A DNA stretch of 49,630 nucleotides from a virus, in the IMG/VR virus record IMGVR_UViG_3300030118_004623, positions 1-49,630 of that record; one strand, 5' to 3'. Below are positions 24,501 to 34,172 of this stretch, in pieces (the stretch's first letter is position 1; every line of letters starts with the position of its first letter). The notes under the pieces were generated by a model, which was not told the DNA's origin, made no database searches, and was given only the letters and a program-made list of their open reading frames with translations. The position numbers were made by a program, and so were the translations under genes.

Positions 24501-27500
24501 AACGTAGTCTATAAGCCGCATTTCCGGGTCTAGGCTAAAGATAGGCCTGTTGCTCTCAGGCAGGCGCACCTGGTCTCCAACGCTGTGCTCCATGTGAAGC
24601 CACATATTAGCAGTGGGCTTCACGTCATCGCCAAGCTCTTGCAATGCCCTCTGTAAATGCAACACTTTCCTGTCTCTTGTGATGGCAGATTCGTACTGGG
24701 CATCAATGTAAGCCTGTGCAAGTCGATTTTCCGGTGCCCTCAGCGCAAATCTAAGAATGTCCGCCTGCCGCAGTCGCTTTCGAGCCTTGTCGCTCTTAGG
24801 GTCTTTAGCAAGCTCCCTGGCTGCTGCCTCTCGCACTCTGCGTGGCCCCACGCTGTCTGTTAGCCGAACAAGGTCCATTGCTGTGTCTAAAACGTACATT
24901 GGGTTTTGTAGAAACGGGTGGAACCCCCCGCTTAAAGCAAAAGGCACAATGTTAGTTAGCACTTGCTCCGCAAAAAGGCTGACTGGCTCGTTTAGGTAGC
25001 GCCCCACTCCCCTGATAATACCATCACTTAAGTCTGGCGCAGTAAGCCCCTCGGCTTTTGCGAGCTGCTCCCTGAGCAACTTATCCTTTTCAAGGATTGG
25101 CTCTAACTGCTGCTTTACATCGCTGTAGTATATTTGCGCATCGGCTAGGTCTTTTTCCTGCTGCCTGAGTCTCGCGTCTATCTCCAATGACCTCTTTGAC
25201 AGTTCCCTAAATCGGTCCCTGCCTCCTTTCCGGTAGGCCTCCCTCGTTTCCTCGAACTGCTGCATCATTGCGTCATTAAGCTCGTCCGGGGTAAGCCGTG
25301 AATCCCGAGTTCCTGGCTTGAGTCCCGACATTTCCTTCAGTTGCTTTTTCGCGTCGGCCAGTTCTTGCTTTAGACCCTTGCCCCTTGCAGACACAAAAAG
25401 CCTGCCCATCGCATCCGCGTATGCTTTTTTTGCAGCGGCCATGAGTTTTCGCTGCCGCGCAATGCGTGCGGCTACTCGCTTTCTAGAATCAAAGTCTCTA
25501 CTGTAATCATCTTTTGCCCTTCTCCCGGTGCGCTCTGCTTGCCTTACCTGGCCCTCTATTGCTTTGACGGCAGAGCTGAATTGGTCAGTCAGGAATGGCG
25601 CATCCACGCCGCTCACTATCTCTTCTGCTGCCTGTATTGCTCTTTTTATGGCTACTGAGTCACTAGCTCTAGCAACCCCAGCGACGGCGTAGACCTGCGG
25701 CACGGCGGTCATTAGCTCGGCCTTGGCCTCATCCATCAGAGCCCGTGCCTTGGCTACCTCTGCATCAAGCTTCTCAGCCCTTGAGGCGAATACATCTACT
25801 CCTCGCTGGCCGGTGTAATACAGATCGTCTGCGGACTTAAGGCGTTGCTCCAAGATGCGCAGCTCTTTGCGGGCTTCTGGCAGTCGCTTTGCGGCCTCCC
25901 TTGAGACTGAACGCGCAGCAATAGCCTCCTCTCTTATGCCCTTTAAGTCCCTTTCTCCGCGCAACTCCTTTGCCTTTGCGCCAGCGCTAACAGCAAGCTC
26001 TCTAGCCGCCGCCCCTACATCGTCTACACGCATCTGGCGCAGCGAAGGATTAACCGTAACAGGTTTGCCAACTGTCGCCATCGGAGAGTCTGCGATCTGG
26101 GCAAGCTGCCTTTCAATCATTGGACGTATGTCTGCCGCGAGCCCCTCCCCAAACCCGACCTCCCTGCCGATCTGACTCAGCGAGGCATATGACTTATCCA
26201 GCGCTTTATAGGCCTTGTCCATCTCGGACTTTAGGAACGCAATTCTTTCCGGGTTCCGGTTTTTAGCCTGAACCGCACGGTTGTACTTTCCGATAAGCTT
26301 TTCGTAGTTGGATATGTTCCTTTGCAGAACATCCCTAGCCTTACCTACGCTTGATGCTGTTCGAACATCCCGAAACTCCTGAAGCAGTCGAGGCGCATCA
26401 ACGTCTAGACCCGCCTCAAGCGCAGCTATTTCAATGCGCTTCCGCTCTACTTGGTCAAAAAGACTCTGTGACTCTTTGGCAAGCTTTCTTACATCGAACC
26501 TTCGTGCCTGCCCTTTCAGATTCTCAAACCTTCTTGCGGCCTTCTTGAACTTGCTAAAGCCCTGCCGCATGGCTGTCAGCGCTCCCCCGACCTCAGCCTT
26601 CTTCTTTCCTGCGGCTAGCTCGTCCCCAAGCCGCTCACGCACAGAGGCGTCTGTATCAATCACCTGCTTGGCGTCTTTGTATACGCGCTCAAGCCTCGCA
26701 ACCTCTCTCTCTAGGCTCTCAACCTTTTTCTTGGCCGCTGTCATCCTGTCGTACTTAATGGCCTCACGCTGTGCGCTAGGTAGGTCTATCTCAACGAGCT
26801 TTCTTCGCTGACTAGCCAGGGACTCTTTAGCTTTTATTTGGTCGGATAAAGCTGCTTCTGCATCGGCAACAGCGCCAGACGCTTCGGTCAGTTCAGGCAG
26901 CAAGTCTTCGTAAGCTTGCTTCGCCTTGGTGTATCTACCAGCCGCGCCCGACTTGGATCTAATAAGCCGATTTATATCCGCAACCTGTAGGAATGCACCA
27001 AACGGTGACTCGCTAGCCACCTTAAATATTTCCTCAGAGTGCAAAACCCCGACAAGCGCCTGGACCATCTCTTGGCCAATTTTGCCGAGCCGTTTTATTT
27101 TTTCTGATGTTGGTCCCGGTGCCATCATCCCATCAGCAACCATTAGTGGTATTAAAATCTTTTCCCCTAATGTGTATATTGCGTCAGCGGGAGCGTTTTG
27201 CAGCAACTTCGCGAACCAATCGTCTGGGGTTCGGTCCCCAATCTTATATAGCTTTAAGTCGTCTATAAACGCTGATGGGTTTCCGCTGTACTCCTTTAGG
27301 GCGTCAACCAGAACATCAAAGCCTGACTCCCCCGTCTCGTCATTGGGTCGAACAAACCCGATAGCTGTGTTGAATATCTCTGGCGCACCGTAAAGTCCGC
27401 CGAGAAGCTTAATCTTGCCCTCGCTGTCACTGTCATCAAACAGTATGCGCTTCATGTTTACGCCAAGAGCGCCTACCGCCACGGCTGGATGCGCCCTCAT

Positions 27501-28601
27501 AAGAAAACTATCAGCCGTGCTTAAGTTAGCAAACGCAGCGCTCTCCCCACGTCCAGTTAGTCGATCCAGCTCGTCAGCGGTAACAACATTCTCATCAATA
27601 TCAAGGGGCTCAAACTCTGGCACAAACAGGCTCATAATAATGCTGCCACCTGGGACATACCTAAGCGCACTGCCGCCCTTTACCCGGCTCTCATACTCCT
27701 TCTGGAACTTAGACTTAGGCCCTTGCCCAGCCTCCTTCCTGTACTTGACAGCCATTCTTCTAATTTCTTTTTCGACGCGCTTGTCGTCCCTGGTAAATGT
27801 GCCAGGATTGAGAGGGGCCAATGGGGTCAATCCAGTGCGCTGCTCAAAGTCACGCATATCTGCAAGCATGAGTCTTTGCGACGGAGTAAGCAATTGGTTG
27901 CCACGCATAACACCGCCACGGTCTATCTCGTAGCCACCCTTGAACCCTCCCTTGGTCAGCCTAGCGGGCATTATTTTTGCCTCAGAAAGAACCCTCTTTT
28001 CACCAGGCACCAAAAACCCTCGACCAGAATCCATAAGCTCTTCTTGGCTGGATGCTCGTATCGGGGCTAATTGTTGCAGGCCTGGGGTGCTCATGTACGC
28101 ATCTGCATACCTATCAAATGCGTCATCACTGCTTTCCGGTTTCTTTGGAGGCTTTGGTGGTTTTGCTGCAACGAGAGGAAACCCCTGCGAGCCTGATATG
28201 TCTAATGCAGTTTCGGTAATGGACGGGGCGTCCGCTAAAGTTTTTTTAAATCGTCTTTCAACTGCGCCAAAAGCGGTTGGCGTGTCAATCCCAACTGACT
28301 TAAGAACACTTGTGTCTTCGGGGTAAAGCGCCCGTTTGCCAAATTTGCCCAGCCGCTCCTTTGACTTGTTTCGACGTGGAGTCTCAACTGCTGGAAATAT
28401 CTCATCTACCAAAGCATCTGAAAAAGAGTATGAATCCGCCTCTTCGCGAAGCCGAGTCTCTGACTCTTCGTATAAACTTAGCTCGCCCGTGCCAGACCTG
28501 ATGTCGCTGAAGAACGATGCTGCCTTGCTTACTGGGTCGTCCTTCTTTTTCTTTTCGGGAGCCTTGACACCAAATATCTTGTCTATGAAATCTTGAGCCA
28601 T
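21597..28601 (-). CDS. Giant internal virion/ejection protein
   Basis: 2334 residues, the largest gene here. The N-terminal 500 residues are mixed. About 550-1250 is a long Ala/Glu/Lys/Arg helical stretch with coiled-coil character (LEREVARLERVYKDAKQVID). The C-terminal third has hydrophobic patches (TALRNFWSNVFVFAPKDGIS near 1780) of the kind seen in large polyvalent proteins. No lysozyme or protease motif is visible. Size and place after two other large virion proteins match T7-like ejection proteins that form a channel through the envelope. The single frame is unbroken over 7 kb. Confidence 0.75.
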   Translation of the reverse strand: MAQDFIDKIFGVKAPEKKKKDDPVSKAASFFSDIRSGTGELSLYEESETRLREEADSYSFSDALVDEIFPAVETPRRNKSKERLGKFGKRALYPEDTSVLKSVGIDTPTAFGAVERRFKKTLADAPSITETALDISGSQGFPLVAAKPPKPPKKPESSDDAFDRYADAYMSTPGLQQLAPIRASSQEELMDSGRGFLVPGEKRVLSEAKIMPARLTKGGFKGGYEIDRGGVMRGNQLLTPSQRLMLADMRDFEQRTGLTPLAPLNPGTFTRDDKRVEKEIRRMAVKYRKEAGQGPKSKFQKEYESRVKGGSALRYVPGGSIIMSLFVPEFEPLDIDENVVTADELDRLTGRGESAAFANLSTADSFLMRAHPAVAVGALGVNMKRILFDDSDSEGKIKLLGGLYGAPEIFNTAIGFVRPNDETGESGFDVLVDALKEYSGNPSAFIDDLKLYKIGDRTPDDWFAKLLQNAPADAIYTLGEKILIPLMVADGMMAPGPTSEKIKRLGKIGQEMVQALVGVLHSEEIFKVASESPFGAFLQVADINRLIRSKSGAAGRYTKAKQAYEDLLPELTEASGAVADAEAALSDQIKAKESLASQRRKLVEIDLPSAQREAIKYDRMTAAKKKVESLEREVARLERVYKDAKQVIDTDASVRERLGDELAAGKKKAEVGGALTAMRQGFSKFKKAARRFENLKGQARRFDVRKLAKESQSLFDQVERKRIEIAALEAGLDVDAPRLLQEFRDVRTASSVGKARDVLQRNISNYEKLIGKYNRAVQAKNRNPERIAFLKSEMDKAYKALDKSYASLSQIGREVGFGEGLAADIRPMIERQLAQIADSPMATVGKPVTVNPSLRQMRVDDVGAAARELAVSAGAKAKELRGERDLKGIREEAIAARSVSREAAKRLPEARKELRILEQRLKSADDLYYTGQRGVDVFASRAEKLDAEVAKARALMDEAKAELMTAVPQVYAVAGVARASDSVAIKRAIQAAEEIVSGVDAPFLTDQFSSAVKAIEGQVRQAERTGRRAKDDYSRDFDSRKRVAARIARQRKLMAAAKKAYADAMGRLFVSARGKGLKQELADAKKQLKEMSGLKPGTRDSRLTPDELNDAMMQQFEETREAYRKGGRDRFRELSKRSLEIDARLRQQEKDLADAQIYYSDVKQQLEPILEKDKLLREQLAKAEGLTAPDLSDGIIRGVGRYLNEPVSLFAEQVLTNIVPFALSGGFHPFLQNPMYVLDTAMDLVRLTDSVGPRRVREAAARELAKDPKSDKARKRLRQADILRFALRAPENRLAQAYIDAQYESAITRDRKVLHLQRALQELGDDVKPTANMWLHMEHSVGDQVRLPESNRPIFSLDPEMRLIDYVRSEDGRSGQYVITEAGKDVASKSNVDARALQEQLDIHNSEMKPLTDKLTEISSDAADLGLIYDPQAGRPLWFPQVFSERSIIGSEARKFVSGIAAKVPKLKALSERIRFKQDRLIELQEKLYKDAINEFPELIGGRERKELLDPQAAAAQKLLEKGMDIGPEAELRAPEADTTTTATAQARDRSRLKSNILRRAAKLWEVKESARVNAETNRLISRGKSPDSFQVKRRENPYSIEQREAAGLATDIAKQIGAGVNRFLETVQQHDLYRRIARSGDKLLVLTKRQYDALPAERKAMYELPQGGFMDGTSAEIQAGKIPTSMGELNGILERVVDPDTGRTVNKWRQRKGDEILYVNRDVIKEMEMVHKFSREMEGLWPELTRKWKFGKTALSPTTALRNFWSNVFVFAPKDGISPFNPANMKYYIQIIKDLMKPVGERSEMYNVSFESGVFRGNQARVELASKLDSLLPGQGGVKNASDFVSALLDLQLKESLDLTVENAGRLYSAIDDIFRGASAYKKLDNFKKTGNHRGITSTVDAARQIAKESRKNYVDYEQVNGLVQILRNPVGPGVAGKAAYFLGGRPFIAFTAGAVPMMRNWYSENPLKATMYSYLMNQLTQQNLVNAGHDPAMEDFIAYMLPAYEKAYGVNVQSLLPLEVEAEERDTIFGKDKARYFLNTSWVNPWSFLLPSKVENSWLGNGPINYAVQMLLGEAPVIGAIRDIALNYDTFRHRPITKEYDTADDVFIKRAQYFIDSLTPSWTPEITGPLRALLGLEERQPGDPRAMGGAISRRLTQAEEGRLTKRGLPVSDTQSALYMLGLNLSQSDEGLASEQLVRKIKGMRNSLERSFAANEMMPLEDIKADPKAKAVMDEKVVSDMVPGLKEMYGFTQKIRDGNPVTQIFNTFVPIILDSARVDGSGKIADPTQASRLIDRMTNRLDRVRRKAKRFDRSQRSQVRQDAVENASNFFTN

Positions 28602-28622
28602 TGTCGCTTCCCATTTGCCTGT

Positions 28623-31529
28623 CTAAGTCATCATCCGCTGCGACACTTGACCAGTTCCCGTACCGTAAATCAAATCTCTGAACAGTTGCGCCTTCTGCGC
28701 TGCGCTTAGGTCAGTGCGCCTGTCAATTACGTCGAACAGGGCTCTCTGGCCAGGGGTCAAGGCCGCGATAGCTTTGTTCTTCTCCTCCTGTGCTCGAGGA
28801 TCCAGTGAAGCGCCTTTTATGTCCGGGTATTTAGCCTTTAGCTCTTTCCTGCGGTTCCTTTGCTCTATCATTCTGGTTCGTAAATCTTTCAGATCGCTAT
28901 CTTGCACACCTTTTTCATCACTAAAGCTAATCGCTTTCTGGTATGCAGCTCTTGCTCTTTCGAGGCCAGATGACTTGATTAATTCATCGCTAGTTTTAGG
29001 GCCCAGCGGCTTTGTTCCAGCCAAAATGTAGTCTTCTATCTCTGCTTTATCGAAAACGGTTTTATCGACGCCCCTTACGGCAGCACTCAGAAGCTGGGCT
29101 TTTCTTCTGTCGATATCTGTTTGAGTGGTTCTCATGGCGCTGCGCAGACCCCTCAGCTCGTCCTTCTCTTTCTCCACCGCAGCATCTGCCTTCTTCTCTT
29201 TCCGCTCTGGGCCAGTCGCTGCGGTTGATACGTTAACGTCTGTTCTCTGTTGAAACCTGTAGGCGGCATCCATTGCGGAATTGTAAGCATTGATGCGTTC
29301 TTCCGATGTGTCTCCATTTTCATACGCCACGGCGTGTTCATTCGCTACTTTGAGCAGATCCTGCCACTCATCCTGCTTACCCGGCACGACATAAAGGGCT
29401 GGGTTTTTGCTCATGTTGGTTATAAAGCTACTGAGGCCCTTTCTCTTCGTAACGGCAGTTGGGCTCCCAGTGACTTTGAGACCAGACCCGTCTGTGCGAA
29501 TACTGTAAAACGGGAAGCCTTTTATCTTCACACCTCCACCGGACTCCGCTGGCGTTTGACTAGCAGGCCCTTGGGCCTTCCCTTCTGGCTTTGTGGCCTT
29601 AAGCCTTCGAGCGTTGTCGAACGCAATCTTCTGCTCTCGAATCTCATCTGGGTTCATGGGGCGAGCGATAACATGATGCTCTCCTCTGAGTACCCGGCTG
29701 TAGGCCTCTGGCGAAAGCTGGGAACTAACAAACTCATGCGCCGCTTTTTGTTGTTCTACCGGCAACCCGCGAGTGCTAATTAAAAAATCGACCGCACTCG
29801 TAGGCATAATGTTTTTAGAGTTGTTCGGGCCTAAGTAATTTATGAGCGCTGGCTTTTTGGAATTATTGTTTTGCCAAACTATCGCATCGAACACCGTCTT
29901 GGCTTTCAACGGATTATATTTAGCAGTCTCGTCGTAGACGGCTTTTCTTGATGCCCTTAGTTCTTTAGGGTCAATCCCTGGGCCTCTCTGGGCCTCAGAT
30001 ATCTTTACTCGCATCAGCTCCAGGCTAAGGCGGTCCTTCTCAGCGCTTGTTTGCAATGCGGCTAGGCTGTCGTTGTATTTCCGGACAAACGCTTTGCCTC
30101 TGTAGTATGCCTGCATTTGCTGCGGGTTGAGGTTTGCCAACTGCTCTGGAGATAGGGTTGGCACATCTGGCAAGAATTGCGGTCCTACGGCTCTAGTTCT
30201 TCTCGCAATAGAGGGAATTAAAGCGGAAACTTTACTGCGCTCTCGGGCAATATCTTGCTCTGTGACTGGCTGCGGTGTCTCAGTAGCAGTGGGGGCACCC
30301 GGACTGGCCGTAATATTTGAAATTGCAGGTTTAAGACCAATGGCTTGGTCTACAAATTCGATCTGCCCCTCCTCAGTTTCGATTGGGGCCTTGGTTTTAA
30401 TTGTGCTTACATCTACTGCAATATTGTCTTTTTTGCGGCGAACTACGCCCAGTGCTGTTCTTGCGCTTTGTTCGGCACTACCCCTTTGTCGGCGCAACTC
30501 TCTTGCCTCTGCCTGCCTACTCGGGTCTAACTCAACATCATCTCGGAATTCGGCAGCCCTGCGAACTAGCTCCTTGTTGCTTAATTGTAGGCCTGGAATT
30601 TCTTGCCTTCGGCCCATGGTATTATTCACAAGCGCCTCAGATGGCAGGTCCGAACTAGGAAGCGGCTGACCGGCCCGTGGCTCAAAACGAACAGCACCCT
30701 CTGTCACGCCTCGAACGCTTTTCGCCAGTGGCCGATAGCGAGGAGCGCCAGTCATGTCAAAGCCAAATGACTCTACCTTGAGGCCCTCTTCGGCCTGCTT
30801 TCTTACGTCCGCCGCGCTGGCTTCTAGGCCCGTAGTCGTACCTCCTAGAGGCTGAAGAGGGGAGTCTGATTCAACAAAAATATCCGCAAACGCCGATGGC
30901 TTGCCTTCGACAATCTTTGGTGCCCGCCCTGCTGGGGTTTGCAATTCTTTCCCAAAGGTCAAATCGTCAACCTTGTCTAAACCTAAAGCTTTTACAACAG
31001 CCTGTCGTTTGGGGTCTAAAGATGTAGGGCTTTTAAACTTACCCATATAGTCCCCCTCCACCAGAACACCATCGACCATCCTGTAGACCTTCTCGCCTTC
31101 AGACCCCCGTCGTTTCGTTTTTATTGGCTCCGCTGACTTCGACGCTTGCGGCTTCGCACCGGCAGCAGCAGGAGGGCTTGCGAGAGGGCTTACTGGCAAC
31201 CCTGTGGGCGCGAGGGGCTGTGTTGAACTCGCAGGGGCGGCTTGCCCTCCCGCTAGGCCCATGGCGTACTCATATGCTGCCCCGTCACGCAGCTCACCTA
31301 TGGCCTTTCTTTCTCCAAAAAGCGCATCCTGAATAGCGTCCTGAGCGGTATTAGCTCCAATCTTAATAGCACTCCCAAGCAGCGACTCGGCAACGCCAAG
31401 GCCAAACCTCCTGAAGTCCTGCTGCTCTCGCATCTTCTTTTCAGCAGAGAGAGCCTGCTGCTGAAGATCTGCCCTTTCCTCTGCGGCTTTACGGTAATTG
31501 AAGTAACCTGGTGCAATATCTTTAACCAT
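28623..31529 (-). CDS. Large internal virion protein
   Basis: 968 residues. It starts MVKDIAPGYFNYRKAAEERA with a helical N-terminus, then has Pro/Ala/Ser-rich linkers (about 95-130) and a long region of mixed helix with many Arg/Lys/Glu. It sits between the 703-residue and 2334-residue proteins with gaps of 20-25 bases and good ribosome sites (GGAGCAGG), as expected of one virion set. No enzyme domain recognised. Confidence 0.65.
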   Translation of the reverse strand: MVKDIAPGYFNYRKAAEERADLQQQALSAEKKMREQQDFRRFGLGVAESLLGSAIKIGANTAQDAIQDALFGERKAIGELRDGAAYEYAMGLAGGQAAPASSTQPLAPTGLPVSPLASPPAAAGAKPQASKSAEPIKTKRRGSEGEKVYRMVDGVLVEGDYMGKFKSPTSLDPKRQAVVKALGLDKVDDLTFGKELQTPAGRAPKIVEGKPSAFADIFVESDSPLQPLGGTTTGLEASAADVRKQAEEGLKVESFGFDMTGAPRYRPLAKSVRGVTEGAVRFEPRAGQPLPSSDLPSEALVNNTMGRRQEIPGLQLSNKELVRRAAEFRDDVELDPSRQAEARELRRQRGSAEQSARTALGVVRRKKDNIAVDVSTIKTKAPIETEEGQIEFVDQAIGLKPAISNITASPGAPTATETPQPVTEQDIARERSKVSALIPSIARRTRAVGPQFLPDVPTLSPEQLANLNPQQMQAYYRGKAFVRKYNDSLAALQTSAEKDRLSLELMRVKISEAQRGPGIDPKELRASRKAVYDETAKYNPLKAKTVFDAIVWQNNNSKKPALINYLGPNNSKNIMPTSAVDFLISTRGLPVEQQKAAHEFVSSQLSPEAYSRVLRGEHHVIARPMNPDEIREQKIAFDNARRLKATKPEGKAQGPASQTPAESGGGVKIKGFPFYSIRTDGSGLKVTGSPTAVTKRKGLSSFITNMSKNPALYVVPGKQDEWQDLLKVANEHAVAYENGDTSEERINAYNSAMDAAYRFQQRTDVNVSTAATGPERKEKKADAAVEKEKDELRGLRSAMRTTQTDIDRRKAQLLSAAVRGVDKTVFDKAEIEDYILAGTKPLGPKTSDELIKSSGLERARAAYQKAISFSDEKGVQDSDLKDLRTRMIEQRNRRKELKAKYPDIKGASLDPRAQEEKNKAIAALTPGQRALFDVIDRRTDLSAAQKAQLFRDLIYGTGTGQVSQRMMT

Positions 31530-31553
31530 TTGCCTGCTCCTGCGCGTATCTGG

Positions 31554-33665
31554 CTAAAGCCCTGGATACTGAATTGAATCGTCCTGGTCGCCCTGGTAAC
31601 CTTGAATAAAGCCTTGCTCCTGCTGGGAGCCAGCGGCTTCGCCAGAATCTGGTTCCGACTCGCCACCAGGCAAACCCTCATAAGGGTTCCATGTGCCCTC
31701 CCACGTCTCCCAGTAGTCTTTCCTGAGTGCTTCTGGCATGCCGTACCAGCCTTTTGCTGACACCCCTGGAGGCGGGAAGCCGTAACCCATCTGAGCAGCC
31801 ACAAAACGCAGAGCATCACGGCGCTCTTGCTCGCTATAAGGCGAGTTACCGTCCTCGTTGGTTATGTCGTCCCACCAGGCTTTAGGATCTCCTGGAGCCT
31901 TTCCGGTTGCAGCTCCATACTGTTCCCATGCAGCCTCTACCGAGGAAGCAAATGTTTCGTCGCCCGTCTCCCAAAGCTTTGTTAAGTCGTCAGCCTGAAC
32001 AAACGACCCGTCAGGGTTAAGTGGGAATGTACCGCTCTCAAGCGTGACAAACCGGTCGCCAATACTGAATGCCGTGTTCTCATCCATATTTCCAGGCCCA
32101 TCACCCGACGCAGCTTGCTCAAGCAAGAGCGTCTCGTCTCCGGGGCCTAGGTCCAGAAACACCTCGTTGTCCGCGCTAGTCTTTAGTCGCTTTTCAATCT
32201 CGTACCAAGGAACGCCCTTCGCAAGCAACTCACTTACCTTGCCAGCCTGACCATCAGCCCATCCGTCAGCCCCTAGCTTTGCTGCGGCGTTATTTTGCCA
32301 TACCTCTGCGTTAGACAGGGCATCCTGTTCTTTCTGATAGTCAAGAGCCTCCTCGGCAAGCAATCGGCGGGTTTCGTCAGACTGCAACGCACTAAACAAA
32401 CCAGCCGCTATCTGAGCCTGATTTAGTCCAAGCTCTGCGCCCTGCGCTTTGCTAGATATGGCAAGCTCGTTTATTGCATCAATTAGCTTTGAATCAATGT
32501 TACCGAAGCCAGCGCCTGCTAACCCCGACGCTCCCATGCCTCGCATTGCCATCTGCATTGCTAGCTTTTGTTTTGCCGCGTCAGCCTCTTTTTTCAAAGT
32601 CTGAGCCTGTGCTGACAGTTCATCGTCAGTAAACAGCCCCTCGTTCTCTCCAATAAGGCCACCCAGGATGGCATTCACCAGATTTTGGTCTAAGTTTTCC
32701 ATGTCAAAATTGCCATCAGCCGCGCCAAGTAACGACTGAGCCAGCTCGGGGCCCATTTCACCCAGGGCTGACGCATCAACACCAGTAGCCAGGTCAGGCA
32801 TGGCAGAAAGCAACTGTGCCATGTTCTCCGCTTTCTGCGAGTCTCTAGTCGCCATCGCTTCGTCAAATTCATCCTTCATGGCTTGCTCGGAAGCACCCTC
32901 TCCAAAAATAGCGTCATACTTTTCTCGACCAAAAGCGTTCACAAACCCCATTAGCCCAAACTCTTCAATGTATTTGTTCGCAAAGCTCTCGGCTTCGGCT
33001 TGGCCCATGGCCATCGCTTGGTCCAGAAGGGACTCAGACCCCATATTAAAATTGTCACCCCCGCTCGGGTCTTCCTGCCCCATGCTTCCGGGGGGAGGGC
33101 CTTCGGGAGCAGGGGTATCTCTAAAGTCACCAGAAAACGCCTGCATGTCTCCAGGCACCATATCTGCAATATCAAACGCAGCCCGCTGGGCTGGGCTAAA
33201 GTCCTGGGGCTGCGAAGTCTGCTGTGGCTTTGGCGCTTCCTGCGGTGCCCGCTGCATAGCCGATTGAGCTGCTGGCTGCATCTGCCTTTGAGGCATTGCT
33301 TGGGGCATCGCTGGCGGTGGTGTCTTTGGCTGCTGCGGCATGCTTGGCTGCATTGGCTTCGGGGCACGGTCCATAAACATGGTAGCCGCTGCCTGTCGCG
33401 CTCGATCCATTCCAGCGCCCATTGGCCCTTGCATCGGGTTGAATCGGCCCTGTGCTCGTTGTGGCGCTCGTTGTGGTGCCCGACCCACTGACTGAGCCGC
33501 TCCGCGCATAGGCGGCTGTTGCATCTGCGGCGCAGGGGCTGGTCTTGGCATGTTGGCCGGGGGAGTTGCAGGTACAGCAGGGGTTCCGTTTTTACGCGGC
33601 TTAAAGTCTCTTGGTGGTGCTTGTGGTGCTGCTTGTCGTTTCTTTGGAATGCCAGCGTGATTCAT
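31554..33665 (-). CDS. Virion protein with disordered Gln/Pro/Met-rich N-terminus
   Basis: 703 residues. The first 210 are a low-complexity Gln/Pro/Ala/Met/Arg region (PAPAPQMQQPPMRG at the start) predicted to be disordered; the rest is acidic and helical, with a more ordered C-terminal third. First of three giant virion genes. GGAGACGCAAAGC precedes the ATG. Possibly the innermost ejected component. No family recognised. Confidence 0.6.
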   Translation of the reverse strand: MNHAGIPKKRQAAPQAPPRDFKPRKNGTPAVPATPPANMPRPAPAPQMQQPPMRGAAQSVGRAPQRAPQRAQGRFNPMQGPMGAGMDRARQAAATMFMDRAPKPMQPSMPQQPKTPPPAMPQAMPQRQMQPAAQSAMQRAPQEAPKPQQTSQPQDFSPAQRAAFDIADMVPGDMQAFSGDFRDTPAPEGPPPGSMGQEDPSGGDNFNMGSESLLDQAMAMGQAEAESFANKYIEEFGLMGFVNAFGREKYDAIFGEGASEQAMKDEFDEAMATRDSQKAENMAQLLSAMPDLATGVDASALGEMGPELAQSLLGAADGNFDMENLDQNLVNAILGGLIGENEGLFTDDELSAQAQTLKKEADAAKQKLAMQMAMRGMGASGLAGAGFGNIDSKLIDAINELAISSKAQGAELGLNQAQIAAGLFSALQSDETRRLLAEEALDYQKEQDALSNAEVWQNNAAAKLGADGWADGQAGKVSELLAKGVPWYEIEKRLKTSADNEVFLDLGPGDETLLLEQAASGDGPGNMDENTAFSIGDRFVTLESGTFPLNPDGSFVQADDLTKLWETGDETFASSVEAAWEQYGAATGKAPGDPKAWWDDITNEDGNSPYSEQERRDALRFVAAQMGYGFPPPGVSAKGWYGMPEALRKDYWETWEGTWNPYEGLPGGESEPDSGEAAGSQQEQGFIQGYQGDQDDSIQYPGL

Positions 33666-33677
33666 GCTTTGCGTCTC

Positions 33678-34163
33678 CTAGTCCGTCAGCTCAGTCTTAA
33701 CTGTCAGTATGATGGTTACGTCACCAGCACTGCCAGAGCCGGCTGTCCTGCTGATTTGTATTGTATTGATTTCTCCACCAGTGGCTGACGCAGAAGTAAA
33801 ACTTTGAGTGTGAGTGTTTCCGGCAGATGTAAGTTGAAGCACTGAGGACAATACCGTTGAACCGCTATTGTTTAGCAGGTCTACCTGAAAGGTAGAGCCT
33901 GCGGATACCGTGTGAGCCACAAAGCTAAGGTCAACATATGCATACGTCGCAGAGCCAGGAAACCTAATCTTTGGCCTAAGCGTAGTAGAGGACACGCTTG
34001 CGATGTAAAACGGATAACTAATAAAAAAGTCTGGGTTCTCTAGGTTAGAGTTGTCCAGCAGGTCGGTATTAATTAGCGTCTCTACTTTTTCAAACTGCGT
34101 GTTTAGTTTTGTCGCAGTAAGAACCTCACCATCGCTAAAGTCATCAAATGTTATGCTCGGCAT
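33678..34163 (-). CDS. Structural protein, tail or fibre-associated
   Basis: 161 residues starting MPSITFDDFSDGEVLTATKL. The N-terminal 30 residues carry TATKLNTQFEKVETLI, similar to N-terminal tail-fibre assembly motifs (DGEVLTATKLN). The rest is Ser/Thr-rich beta. Between the beta-helix protein and the giant proteins. Function inferred from place only. Confidence 0.55.
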   Translation of the reverse strand: MPSITFDDFSDGEVLTATKLNTQFEKVETLINTDLLDNSNLENPDFFISYPFYIASVSSTTLRPKIRFPGSATYAYVDLSFVAHTVSAGSTFQVDLLNNSGSTVLSSVLQLTSAGNTHTQSFTSASATGGEINTIQISRTAGSGSAGDVTIILTVKTELTD

Positions 34164-34172
34164 CTGCTTACC

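Noticed and set aside
23425-27933. Several 100-170 codon plus-strand frames opposite the giant virion gene
   Set aside because: Typical antisense shadows of a biased long gene; the 2334-residue frame is unbroken and has a ribosome site.
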